From JBBTYG01 sp964483045 (GTDB lineage: Bacteria > Patescibacteriota > Minisyncoccia > UBA6257 > 2-01-FULL-56-20), in the NCBI GenBank assembly GCA_964483045.1, contig CAYZZK010000006.1:1-19405 (forward strand): DNA of 19,405 bases, read 5' to 3'. The notes beneath the pieces were generated by a model. It was not told the DNA's origin. It did not search any database and worked only from the letters and a program-made list of their open reading frames with translations. Of the stretch, positions 13,000 through 19,002 are shown piece after piece (the stretch's first letter is position 1; every line of letters begins with the position of its first letter). The position numbers and the translations under genes are program-made.

Positions 13000-13026
13000 T
13001 TTATAAAATCGTGCACGGAAGGTCAA
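13000..13026 (-). promoter_or_regulatory. Promoter of the leuL-leuA unit
   Basis: On the minus strand, TTGACC (13026-13021) and TATAAA (13005-13000) lie 15 nt apart. The leader ATG follows 15 nt later. The terminator of the upstream Nudix gene lies just before it, so this unit starts independently. Confidence 0.65.
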
Positions 13027-13044
13027 GGTTCGCATGTGGATAGC

Positions 13045-13075
13045 TAAAAAAGCAGGGAGGAACGAAGTTCCTCCC
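13045..13075 (-). terminator. Terminator of the degenerate Nudix gene
   Basis: On the minus strand, GGGAGGAAC and GTTCCTCCC form a perfect 9-bp stem with a 3-nt loop, followed by TGCTTTTTT. It begins 16 nt after the stop codon. Confidence 0.9.
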
Positions 13076-13091
13076 ATATACATTTGCGATA

Positions 13092-13622
13092 CTATTCTGA
13101 AAACATGTTTTGCAATTCGTCAGCCAAGTTGGCGTTGATCCACTCGATACAGACATTCATGAATGTATCGTGGTGAGCTATTATGTCTGCAGGGGGTCGC
13201 GAAAAGAATTCCCTCTGCCCCTTGATTGTTTTAATATCGGCGGCGGCGTAACACACGACTATGTGGCTGATTGGATTTCCATAGGGATGGTCCATCCACT
13301 TATGAGTTTTTATCTCCCGATATCCGCCTGCTATCGTTTCAATTTTTTCAGATGCTGCGATCTTGAGGCATGCTTGCCTTAGTGACCATGGCGCCCGCCA
13401 GAGGCCGCCGGGGATATGCCATCCATTCCAATACTCATCCTTTCTATAATCGAGTAGAATGTGCGGTTTTCCGTTAATTTCTTTTGCAACCACTAGTTCG
13501 ATATATGGAAGGTTAAATGCTCTTTGGATTGGAAGCCATGCGGCGTTTGGGATAAATCCATGATCGACCTCCGTCATTTCGGTGATGAGTTCGCCGAGAA
13601 GCTGTGCTCGTTCCGGTGTCAT
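13092..13622 (-). CDS. Nudix-fold protein with degenerate Nudix box
   Basis: The product has 176 residues. The N-terminal helix region (1-30) precedes the Nudix fold: YIELVVAKEINGKPHILLDY, then WNGWHIPGGLWR, which is the strand and GG turn that open a Nudix box. The box itself is poor: after G73 the expected Glu is Trp79, and the REUxEE part reads KIAASE, so only one of the usual three or four acidic metal ligands (Glu92) remains. GDP-mannose hydrolases also have an altered box, but the match is not close. It may use another mechanism or only bind a nucleotide. An AAAGG sequence lies about 9 nt before ATG 13622. It sits between murD and the leuL unit on the same strand and ends with its own terminator. 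Confidence 0.7.
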   Translation of the reverse strand: MTPERAQLLGELITEMTEVDHGFIPNAAWLPIQRAFNLPYIELVVAKEINGKPHILLDYRKDEYWNGWHIPGGLWRAPWSLRQACLKIAASEKIETIAGGYREIKTHKWMDHPYGNPISHIVVCYAAADIKTIKGQREFFSRPPADIIAHHDTFMNVCIEWINANLADELQNMFSE

Positions 13623-13657
13623 TGTCTAGGCCTTTCTTCTTGGTGAGAGTAATTGGA

Positions 13658-13684
13658 CAAAAAATTGGCGGCTTATTCGGCCGC
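13658..13684 (-). terminator. Terminator between murD and the Nudix gene
   Basis: On the minus strand, GCGGC (13684-13680) and GCCGC (13672-13668) form a short GC stem followed by CAATTTTTTG. A possible promoter inside the murD 3' end (TTGACA 13742-13737, TATAGT 13718-13713, 18 nt apart) would start transcription just before it. The hairpin may thus also act as a leader terminator for the Nudix gene, but I see no leader ORF there. Confidence 0.6.
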
Positions 13685-13712
13685 TAATCGCTACATTTTC
13701 AAAGGACGAAAA

Positions 13713-13742
13713 ACTATAACATTATTTCTGCTCTTCTGTCAA
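13713..13742 (-). promoter_or_regulatory. Possible promoter for the degenerate Nudix gene
   Basis: On the minus strand, TTGACA and TATAGT are 18 nt apart, overlapping the last codons of murD. The predicted start (about 13706) precedes the hairpin at 13658-13684, so expression of the Nudix gene would need read-through. Confidence 0.4.
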
Positions 13743-15125
13743 TCCGCGCACAATTTGCTTGAATTCCTTGCCGCGTTCGGCGTAGTTCTCAAACAGGTCG
13801 AAACTGGTGGCACCGGGGGAAAAAAGAACGACTGATGACTTGTGGCCAGCGGCAAGCGATGAGGCAACCAAGTAAGATTTAACGATTGCCTCTTTTAGAT
13901 TCTGCGCAGATGTCACTACAGTTGTTTGCCGGGCGTTGTTTGTTGGCCGCTTCTTGATCGCAGTCAATATTTTCTTTTTATTTTCGCCCATGAGGACAAT
14001 AAGTTTCGGCGGATTTTTTCTGATCGCGAGGGAGAGGGGAGCGTAGTCGAGGTTTTTGTCTTGACCGCCGGCGATCAAAATCACATTAGGACCTATGACT
14101 CGTGACTTATGACTTTTGATTGCAGAGGTAGGATTTTGGAATGCTGCAATCGCTGCTGCGGTTGTGTGCGGGTTTGTGGAAGCGGAATCATTATAAAATT
14201 CCACACCACGGATTTTTCGGACGAATTCGAGCCGATGTTCATTGCCCGGAAATTTTTTAATGGTTTCGATTATGGTGCGCGCCGGAATACCCAAATGCTT
14301 GGCAACCGTCGCGGCCATCGCTGCATTTTTGAAATTGTGAACCCCTTTGATTTTTAGGATTTCTGCCGAAAAGAGGGAGAAAGTTTTTTCATCAACGGCG
14401 ATTTTTTTTCCCTTGCTTTTTGACGCGATCCGTCGGCTCATCGCATTGTGCGCCATAAAAAAAATCACATCCGTCTTTTTTTGGCGGCGGGCGATATTCG
14501 TTTTCGCACCGTAGTATTCGGCGAGGCCTTTGTGGCTATCCTGGTGATCCGGAAATATGTCTGTTACGGCCGCGATACGCGGAGAAACTTCCAGGTCTTG
14601 GAGCTGGAAGCTCGAAAGTTCCAAAACAACAAAAATTTTGGACTTATGACTTATAAGGCGCGATTCGATTTTTGGAAGCAGTTCCAGCGCCGGCGCGCCG
14701 ATGTTGCCGGCGAGAAATACGTCTTTGCCGGCTTGTTTCAAGATATTGTAGAGGATGGTCGCGGTTGTTCCCTTTCCCTTTGTGCCCGTGATGCCAATGA
14801 TCGACAAACGCCCGTTAGCCGATGACAAATGGCTTGTGACTTCGAAGAACAATTTGGTTGCACTTGAAATTATGGCGCCGGCTTTCCGGGCACGTTGAAT
14901 TTCCGGCAAATTATAGGGAGTGCCGGGCGATCTGAAGACGACATCAAAAGCAGCAAGATTTTTAAGATAGTCTTTGCCGGTTATTGAATGGATCCCCTTT
15001 GGGATTTTTATGCTTGGGTTTTTGTCGAGTATCCACGGTTCGTTGTCCCGGAACGTATTCGCTCTTTTTAAAAAATTTAGGACCGATTTGCCTTCTCTGC
15101 CGAATCCGAGAATCGCGAGTTTCAT
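13722..15125 (-). CDS. murD: UDP-N-acetylmuramoyl-L-alanine--D-glutamate ligase
   Basis: It adds D-glutamate to UDP-MurNAc-L-Ala with ATP in the cytoplasmic steps of peptidoglycan synthesis. The product has 467 residues, close to the usual 440-460. The N-terminal Rossmann-like domain starts MKLAILGFGREGKSVLNFL. The central ATPase domain has GITGTKGKGTT (111-121), ELSSFQL and the FPDHQDSH stretch. The C-terminal ligase domain has EHRLEFV, FYNDSASTNP and LFSPGATSFDLFENYAERG, the MurD-type end signature. It is transcribed away from the tRNA at 15200; its TTATAT box (15136-15131) lies 5 nt before the ATG, and the -35 TTGTCA (15161-15156) overlaps the -35 of the divergent promoter. No other mur gene is in the window. 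Confidence 0.95.
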   Translation of the reverse strand: MKLAILGFGREGKSVLNFLKRANTFRDNEPWILDKNPSIKIPKGIHSITGKDYLKNLAAFDVVFRSPGTPYNLPEIQRARKAGAIISSATKLFFEVTSHLSSANGRLSIIGITGTKGKGTTATILYNILKQAGKDVFLAGNIGAPALELLPKIESRLISHKSKIFVVLELSSFQLQDLEVSPRIAAVTDIFPDHQDSHKGLAEYYGAKTNIARRQKKTDVIFFMAHNAMSRRIASKSKGKKIAVDEKTFSLFSAEILKIKGVHNFKNAAMAATVAKHLGIPARTIIETIKKFPGNEHRLEFVRKIRGVEFYNDSASTNPHTTAAAIAAFQNPTSAIKSHKSRVIGPNVILIAGGQDKNLDYAPLSLAIRKNPPKLIVLMGENKKKILTAIKKRPTNNARQTTVVTSAQNLKEAIVKSYLVASSLAAGHKSSVVLFSPGATSFDLFENYAERGKEFKQIVRGLTEEQK

Positions 15126-15154
15126 TAGGTATATAATCTCATTTCAGCTATTTT

Positions 15155-15182
15155 TTGACAATTCACGATTTGAGCATATAAT
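15155..15182 (+). promoter_or_regulatory. Consensus promoter for the tRNA-Met-like gene
   Basis: A perfect TTGACA (15155-15160) and a perfect TATAAT (15177-15182) are separated by 16 nt. Transcription would start about 10 nt before the tRNA. It is the best promoter in the window. The -35 overlaps that of murD on the other strand, so the two divergent promoters may compete. Confidence 0.85.
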
Positions 15183-15199
15183 AATTTGGCTATGGAAAT

Positions 15200-15271
15200 C
15201 GCGGGGAAATGTAACAGTTGCATGCCAGCCCCATAAGCTGGAAGTAGTGGGTGCAATTCCCGCCCCCGCAA
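15200..15271 (+). tRNA. Initiator-like tRNA-Met (CAT) with non-canonical elbow
   Basis: A full cloverleaf of 72 nt can be drawn. The acceptor is CGCGGGG (15200-15206) with CCCCGCA (15264-15270), including the C1:A72 mismatch that marks bacterial initiator tRNA. The D-stem is ATGT/GCAT around AACAGTT. The anticodon stem is CCAGC/GCTGG (15225-15229/15237-15241) around CCCATAA, anticodon CAT at 15232-15234. The variable loop is AAGTA. The T-stem is GTGGG/CCCGC with loop TGCAATT, and the discriminator is A15271. No CCA is encoded. Deviations: no G18-G19 in the D-loop, G instead of T at position 55, C instead of T33, and no three G-C pairs in the anticodon stem. A consensus promoter supports expression. 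It is either a divergent functional tRNA or a decaying one. Confidence 0.72.
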
Positions 15272-15272
15272 C
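15255..15272 (+). repeat. Left att-like copy: 3' end of the tRNA-Met-like gene
   Basis: AATTCCCGCCCCCGCAAC, from the T-loop to just past the discriminator, recurs exactly at 15642-15659. The 387 bp after it contain only the GIY-YIG gene and short repeats. Confidence 0.7.
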
Positions 15273-15274
15273 AC

Positions 15275-15352
15275 TTCGACTCGCTTCGCTCGCTCAGTGC
15301 AAGCATATTCAGCTGATTAGCGAGGCGAAGTGCCCTGAGTTCATCGAAGGGC
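15275..15352 (+). repeat. Short CPR-type palindromic repeats ahead of the GIY-YIG gene
   Basis: TTCGACTCGCTTCGCTCGCT and following CAGTGC (15275-15300) is an inverted-repeat-rich block; its CGCTTCGCTCG (15282-15292) is the inverse of CGAGCGAAGCG (15625-15635) at the end of the GIY-YIG ORF. GCCCT/AGGGC (15332-15336/15348-15352) closes a second hairpin with TTCATCGA in its loop. Sequences of this kind are dispersed in many CPR and other metagenomic genomes; their role is unknown. Confidence 0.55.
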
Positions 15353-15374
15353 TCTCATTAAAATAATACATATT

Positions 15375-15641
15375 ATGTGGTTTATGTATTTGATGTTGTG
15401 CCGGGATAAAAGTATTTACACGGGGATAACTTACGATCTCAAAAAAAGATTTGCAACTCATAAAGAGGGTCGAGGCGGTCATTATACTCGATCACGCAAA
15501 GTAGTTGAAATTCTATATTCGGAACAATTCGAGACTAAGAGCGAAGCATTAAAACGGGAGTTACAAATAAAAGGATGGCGAAGAGAAAAGAAATTGAATT
15601 TAATAAAGTTTGGGCATCCTAACTCGAGCGAAGCGACGTAA
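15375..15641 (+). CDS. GIY-YIG nuclease domain protein (UPF0213/YhbQ-like)
   Basis: The product has 88 residues, a stand-alone GIY-YIG domain. It begins MWFMYLMLCRDKSIYTGITY, which contains the first Tyr and the YTGI motif. DLKKRFATH carries the conserved Arg, GHYTRSR follows, and SEALKRELQIKGW holds the catalytic-position Glu. These residues fit an active single-strand nick or cut site of the UvrC/GIY-YIG fold, although the biological target of the YhbQ group is poorly known. The gene is the sole cargo between two 18-bp copies of the tRNA 3' end. Its last codons (SSEAT) are made of a CGAGCGAAGCG repeat that is inverse to one before the gene, and the stop codon touches the right copy. This suggests a small mobile unit. 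Confidence 0.88.
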   Translation: MWFMYLMLCRDKSIYTGITYDLKKRFATHKEGRGGHYTRSRKVVEILYSEQFETKSEALKRELQIKGWRREKKLNLIKFGHPNSSEAT

Positions 15642-15659
15642 AATTCCCGCCCCCGCAAC
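15642..15659 (+). repeat. Right att-like copy of the tRNA-Met 3' end
   Basis: The 18 bases are identical to 15255-15272. The preceding bases (GTAA) differ from the tRNA, so only the T-loop to 3' end is duplicated. Confidence 0.7.
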
Positions 15660-15666
15660 TAGCTTC

Positions 15667-15762
15667 GGTTTTCTTCTTTTGAGAGACGGGTCGTTCCGTG
15701 GGCGGAACGCCCTCGCTCTCGCCGCCTACGCAGCTCCGAGATGCTCTCAAAAGAAAAAAACC
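15667..15762 (+). repeat. 96-nt element with 19-nt terminal inverted repeats
   Basis: GGTTTTCTTCTTTTGAGAG (15667-15685) and CTCTCAAAAGAAAAAAACC (15744-15762) are complementary at 18 of 19 positions. The 58 nt between include a hairpin CGTTCC/GGAACG and a GC-rich part. It could be a long stem-loop RNA, a terminator or a MITE-like unit. The intergenic stretch 15660-15835 holds nothing else I can support. Confidence 0.6.
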
Positions 15763-15835
15763 TCCGCCTGGGTAAAAATATTTTTGTTTAGGCGCATGCG
15801 AGGATGGGGAAGTCGATAATTATGAGTGCGGCTCT

Positions 15836-15864
15836 TTGACATATCTATAAACGTATGCTATAGT
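15836..15864 (+). promoter_or_regulatory. Consensus-like promoter of the exported protein gene
   Basis: TTGACA (15836-15841) and TATAGT (15859-15864) are 17 nt apart. The predicted start is near 15871, 73 nt before ATG 15944. Confidence 0.85.
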
Positions 15865-15870
15865 TTTTTT

Positions 15871-15909
15871 GGTTAAACTTCTGGTGAATGCTGGAAGTTT
15901 TTGTTAACC
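15871..15909 (+). promoter_or_regulatory. 5'-terminal mRNA hairpin
   Basis: GGTTAA (15871-15876) pairs with TTAACC (15904-15909), with an inner AACTTC/GAAGTT stem. It begins at the predicted transcript start, as 5' stabilising hairpins do. There is no T-run, so it is not a terminator. Confidence 0.45.
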
Positions 15910-15943
15910 GAATACAGTAACTGAAAAATCCCGAAAGTGAGCT

Positions 15944-16486
15944 ATGAAGAAAATTCCATCACTCGTTGCAATGGCCGTTGCTGTGGCCGCCGCCGTTACC
16001 TGTGCCGATCAGCCCGCGAAAAAACCGGCTGGCACAAACGCCTCGGAGAAAGTGGTTTCTCCACTCGCCCCGCCTGTCCGCATGGCTGCCGAGGGTATGT
16101 CCATTATTGCCGGAGGCAGCCCGCTTCTTGTGGAAATCACGGGATGCGGCATCACCAAGCCGACCGAGTCTGGGAACTATGCGGCTCTGGTTCATTCGAT
16201 CAGGGTGAAGTATCCCGAGGGCTGGCTTCTCTCTTCGGTTCAGAGTGTGCGGGGGAAATTCCTCGCAACCATGGATACCGGCGCCAACAAGGCGGAGCGG
16301 TACTGTACCTTCTGGATTGATCCGCAATCCAGGAACTTTAAACAGATGGCTATCGAACATGTGCGTGCTTCGTTCGAAAAAGCCACGCCCCCCATCGGTA
16401 TAACTATCGATGAGGAACTTAATATAACATGGGAACCGACGGAAGAAACAAAGCTGTTCGCTCTCTGGTTGAGTGAGCGGCAGTAA
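15944..16486 (+). CDS. Exported protein of unknown function (180 aa)
   Basis: The product starts with a signal peptide, MKKIPSLVAMAVAVAAAVTC. The Cys at 20 follows AVT, which is a poor lipobox, so either a lipoprotein or a secreted protein is possible. A short Pro/Lys/Ala linker follows. The mature part contains GGSPLLVEITGCGITKPTES, VKYPEGWLLSSVQSVRG, YCTFWIDPQSRNFKQMAIEH and a C-terminal FALWLSERQ. I recognise no family. Three Cys remain in or near the mature chain. It has its own strong promoter, a 5' hairpin and a perfect terminator, so it is a separate, probably well-expressed gene next to the pilus operon. Its GC content is higher than that of its surroundings, a possible sign of transfer. 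Confidence 0.75.
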   Translation: MKKIPSLVAMAVAVAAAVTCADQPAKKPAGTNASEKVVSPLAPPVRMAAEGMSIIAGGSPLLVEITGCGITKPTESGNYAALVHSIRVKYPEGWLLSSVQSVRGKFLATMDTGANKAERYCTFWIDPQSRNFKQMAIEHVRASFEKATPPIGITIDEELNITWEPTEETKLFALWLSERQ

Positions 16487-16502
16487 AAAAACAATTCAAG
16501 TT

Positions 16503-16531
16503 GGGAGTCGAGCAATCGACTCCCTTCTTTT
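16503..16531 (+). terminator. Terminator of the exported protein gene
   Basis: GGGAGTCGA (16503-16511) and TCGACTCCC (16516-16524) form a perfect 9-bp stem with loop GCAA, followed by TTCTTTTTT. Confidence 0.93.
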
Positions 16532-16651
16532 TTCCCGAAGTTGCATGGCTAGATCTGGCAATGCCGAGATGTATACTATGTTTTTTTCAGGTTCACTATC
16601 CGCGGCTTACGATTGACAAACCGCGCTAAATAGGGCATTCTCAACTCTATT

Positions 16652-16694
16652 GCCGCTCGGAAGCAATGTGCTTAAAAACCAGCAAAATAGCGGC
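16652..16694 (+). promoter_or_regulatory. Nested stem-loop before pilB
   Basis: GCCGCT (16652-16657) pairs with AGCGGC (16689-16694), and inside it AAGCA pairs with TGCTT around ATG. It ends 14 nt before the pilB ATG. A TTGACA at 16612-16617 may be the -35 of the operon, but the -10 (CATTCT) is weak. No known riboswitch core is recognisable. Confidence 0.3.
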
Positions 16695-16708
16695 TTTATT
16701 TAAACATA

Positions 16709-17923
16709 ATGATTAAAGAACAGATCGAAAAAGAGCTTCAGCAAGGCGCGAAAATTTCGATTATTAACGTTGTAAGCCACTTGATCGAGGATGCTCATTG
16801 TCAGCGGGCGTCCGATATTCACATAGACCCGCAACAGGATGAGGTGTTGATTAGGTTTAGGATCGATGGAATTTTGCGCGACATGTACGTGTTTCCGGTA
16901 AGCATTCATTCCGAAATAATCTCGCGGATAAAAATCATTTCGAATTTGAGGACGGACGAGCACTATGCGGCTCAAGACGGCCGCTTTCGGAGTTTATTTT
17001 CAGATATCGGGCCGATTGACGTGCGGGTTTCTATCGTCCCAACTTTTTATGGGGAAAATGTGGTCATGCGCTTGCTTTCGGATAAGGCCGAGGAATTTAC
17101 GCTCCAGACTCTCGGATTTAGCCCTGCAAATCAGCAAAAGATTTTACGGGCAATCAAAAAACCCTACGGCATGATTTTGGCCACCGGGCCGACCGGATCC
17201 GGGAAGACCACCACGCTCTATACGATCATTAAGACGCTTAATGTGCGCGGCATTTCCATTATCACTATCGAGGAACCGATAGAGTATTCAATTCAAGGAA
17301 TTAACCAAATTCAAGTTAACCCTCGCACTGGCCTTACGTTTGCGAATGGCCTTCGCTCGGTGCTTCGACAAGATCCGAACATCATCATGGTCGGCGAAAT
17401 CCGAGATTCGGAGACGGCCGGAATGGCTGTAAATACGGCTTTAACCGGGCATCTTTTGCTTTCCACGCTTCACACGAATGACGCCGCCACTACGCTTCCG
17501 CGCCTGCTCGATATGAAACTCGAGCCATATTTGATCGCTTCAACTGTGAATGTCGCGATTGGCCAACGCCTTGTGAGAAAAATTTGTTCGGACTGTAAAA
17601 AAGAGAAAAACATAACTCCTGCCGAAGAGCGAAGTCTCGCCGAGGTGCTTCCGCCGCATCTCTTGAATCAGCATCACGCATTTTTCGAAGGCACGGGATG
17701 CGAAAAATGTAACCACAGCGGTTTTTGCGGGCGGGTAGGAATCCACGAAGTGCTCGTGATGGACAGCGTCGTGCGGGAAGCCGTGCTCCGCAAAAAACCG
17801 GCGGAAGAAATAAAGCGCATAGCAATTTCGCGGGGCATGATACCCATATTGGAAGACGGTTTCCAAAAGGCCGCGCTTGGGGTCACCACCGTTGACGAAG
17901 TCTTACGCATTCTCCATGAATAA
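16709..17923 (+). CDS. pilB: Type IV pilus assembly ATPase PilB (GspE family), short form
   Basis: This hexameric cytoplasmic ATPase drives pilin extraction and polymerisation. The product has 404 residues. The MshEN N-terminal domain found in longer PilB/GspE proteins (about 560 residues) is missing. Visible: the N2-like domain with ASDIHIDPQ and IRFRIDG; Walker A GPTGSGKTT (160-168); Asp box TIEEPIE; Walker B NIIMVGEIRD (224-233); His box TGHLLLSTLHTND (246-258); and a four-Cys zinc site (C293, C296, C331, C334) typical of PilB/GspE and absent from the retraction ATPase PilT. Its 3' end overlaps pilC by 8 nt (ATGAATAA), which shows an operon with translational coupling. The short N-terminus is an observed oddity and may be normal in CPR. 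Confidence 0.93.
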   Translation: MIKEQIEKELQQGAKISIINVVSHLIEDAHCQRASDIHIDPQQDEVLIRFRIDGILRDMYVFPVSIHSEIISRIKIISNLRTDEHYAAQDGRFRSLFSDIGPIDVRVSIVPTFYGENVVMRLLSDKAEEFTLQTLGFSPANQQKILRAIKKPYGMILATGPTGSGKTTTLYTIIKTLNVRGISIITIEEPIEYSIQGINQIQVNPRTGLTFANGLRSVLRQDPNIIMVGEIRDSETAGMAVNTALTGHLLLSTLHTNDAATTLPRLLDMKLEPYLIASTVNVAIGQRLVRKICSDCKKEKNITPAEERSLAEVLPPHLLNQHHAFFEGTGCEKCNHSGFCGRVGIHEVLVMDSVVREAVLRKKPAEEIKRIAISRGMIPILEDGFQKAALGVTTVDEVLRILHE

Positions 17924-18980
17924 ATTATTTTTCCGGTTTTCAAATCAGGATAAAATTCTCTTTGCAAAGCGGCTGTCTATCCTCGTGAGGGCCGGCGTTC
18001 CTTTGCTTGAGTGCCTCCGAATCTTAAGAAAACAGGCGGCAACGGCTTCCTCAATCCATATTTTTGAACAGGTAGTTACGGACGTGGAATCTGGGAAGTA
18101 TTTGTCCGCCAGTCTTACCAAGTTCAAAAGCATATTTGGGGAATTCGCAATCAATATCATCAATGTGGGAGAGTTGAGTGGCACGTTGCAGGGAAATCTG
18201 ATTTATCTTGCCGAAGAATTGAGAAAAAAGCAGGAATTAAGAAGAAAAGTGTTAAGCGCGCTCGTGTACCCGATTTTCATTGTTGTGGCGACCATCGCGA
18301 TCAGCACACTTCTTACTGTATTTATTTTCCCCAAAATTTTGCCGATATTTGAAAGCTTCAAATTTGAACTTCCGTTTACCACGAAAGCCCTGATTTTTGT
18401 CAGCTCAACGCTCATTCACTATGGAATTTATATGGCACTTGCGGCCATACTCCTGGGAGTCACTATAGGAATTTTGTATAAAAAAACTCGCAGAATACGG
18501 CTCGCGATGGATTATGCTATCTTGAAAATCCCCATTTTCGGCACATTGTCGCAGAGCTATCAGTTGACCAACATGTGTCGGACGTTGGCGCTGCTTTTAA
18601 AAAGCCAGATTCCAATAGTGCAGGCGACTACTATTACCGCCAACACGCTCCACAATACGGTGTACCGCAACGAACTGCGGGAGATCGCGGAGAACGTTAA
18701 AAAGGGTGAAAAAATTTCCACCAATCTGGAAAAAAAGCCCAAACTCTTCCCGCCTCTCATTTCGCAGATGGTGATCATAGGCGAGACTACGGGGAATTTG
18801 GACGACACGCTTTTGTATGTTGCAGAGCTCTACGAGAACGAAATCGACACGGTCACGAAAAACTTATCGACAACTCTCGAGCCGGTTCTTATGATCGTAA
18901 TGGGAATCATCGTCGGCTTTATCGCTGTTTCGATCATCACTCCTATTTATGAAATCACACAATATCTCAACCCGAAATAA
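17916..18980 (+). CDS. pilC: Type IV pilus inner-membrane platform protein PilC (GspF family)
   Basis: The product has 354 residues from ATG 17916. The frame extends to 17877, but that start lies deep in pilB and the added 13 residues do not fit the family. Two T2SSF domains (about 15-140 and 215-340) each end in a membrane part: one around 142-170 (YPIFIVVATIAISTLLTVFI), a second around 185-205 (IYMALAAILLGVTIGILY) and a C-terminal one around 325-348. The repeated FAKRLSILVRAGVPLLECL and CRTLALLLKSQIPIVQA motifs mark the duplication. PilC couples PilB to the growing pilus. Downstream, 22 nt away, comes a pseudopilin. Confidence 0.93.
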   Translation: MNKLFFRFSNQDKILFAKRLSILVRAGVPLLECLRILRKQAATASSIHIFEQVVTDVESGKYLSASLTKFKSIFGEFAINIINVGELSGTLQGNLIYLAEELRKKQELRRKVLSALVYPIFIVVATIAISTLLTVFIFPKILPIFESFKFELPFTTKALIFVSSTLIHYGIYMALAAILLGVTIGILYKKTRRIRLAMDYAILKIPIFGTLSQSYQLTNMCRTLALLLKSQIPIVQATTITANTLHNTVYRNELREIAENVKKGEKISTNLEKKPKLFPPLISQMVIIGETTGNLDDTLLYVAELYENEIDTVTKNLSTTLEPVLMIVMGIIVGFIAVSIITPIYEITQYLNPK

Positions 18981-19002
18981 GAGGAATTTTGGCATTCAGG
19001 GC

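Noticed and set aside
12901..13083. A 60-residue minus-strand protein ending with the Leu leader
   Set aside because: The longer frame begins inside the terminator of the preceding gene; the promoter at 13000-13026 makes only the last 27 codons part of the transcript.
16652..16694. A c-di-GMP or preQ1 riboswitch before pilB
   Set aside because: The conserved core sequences of these classes are not present; only simple stems are visible.
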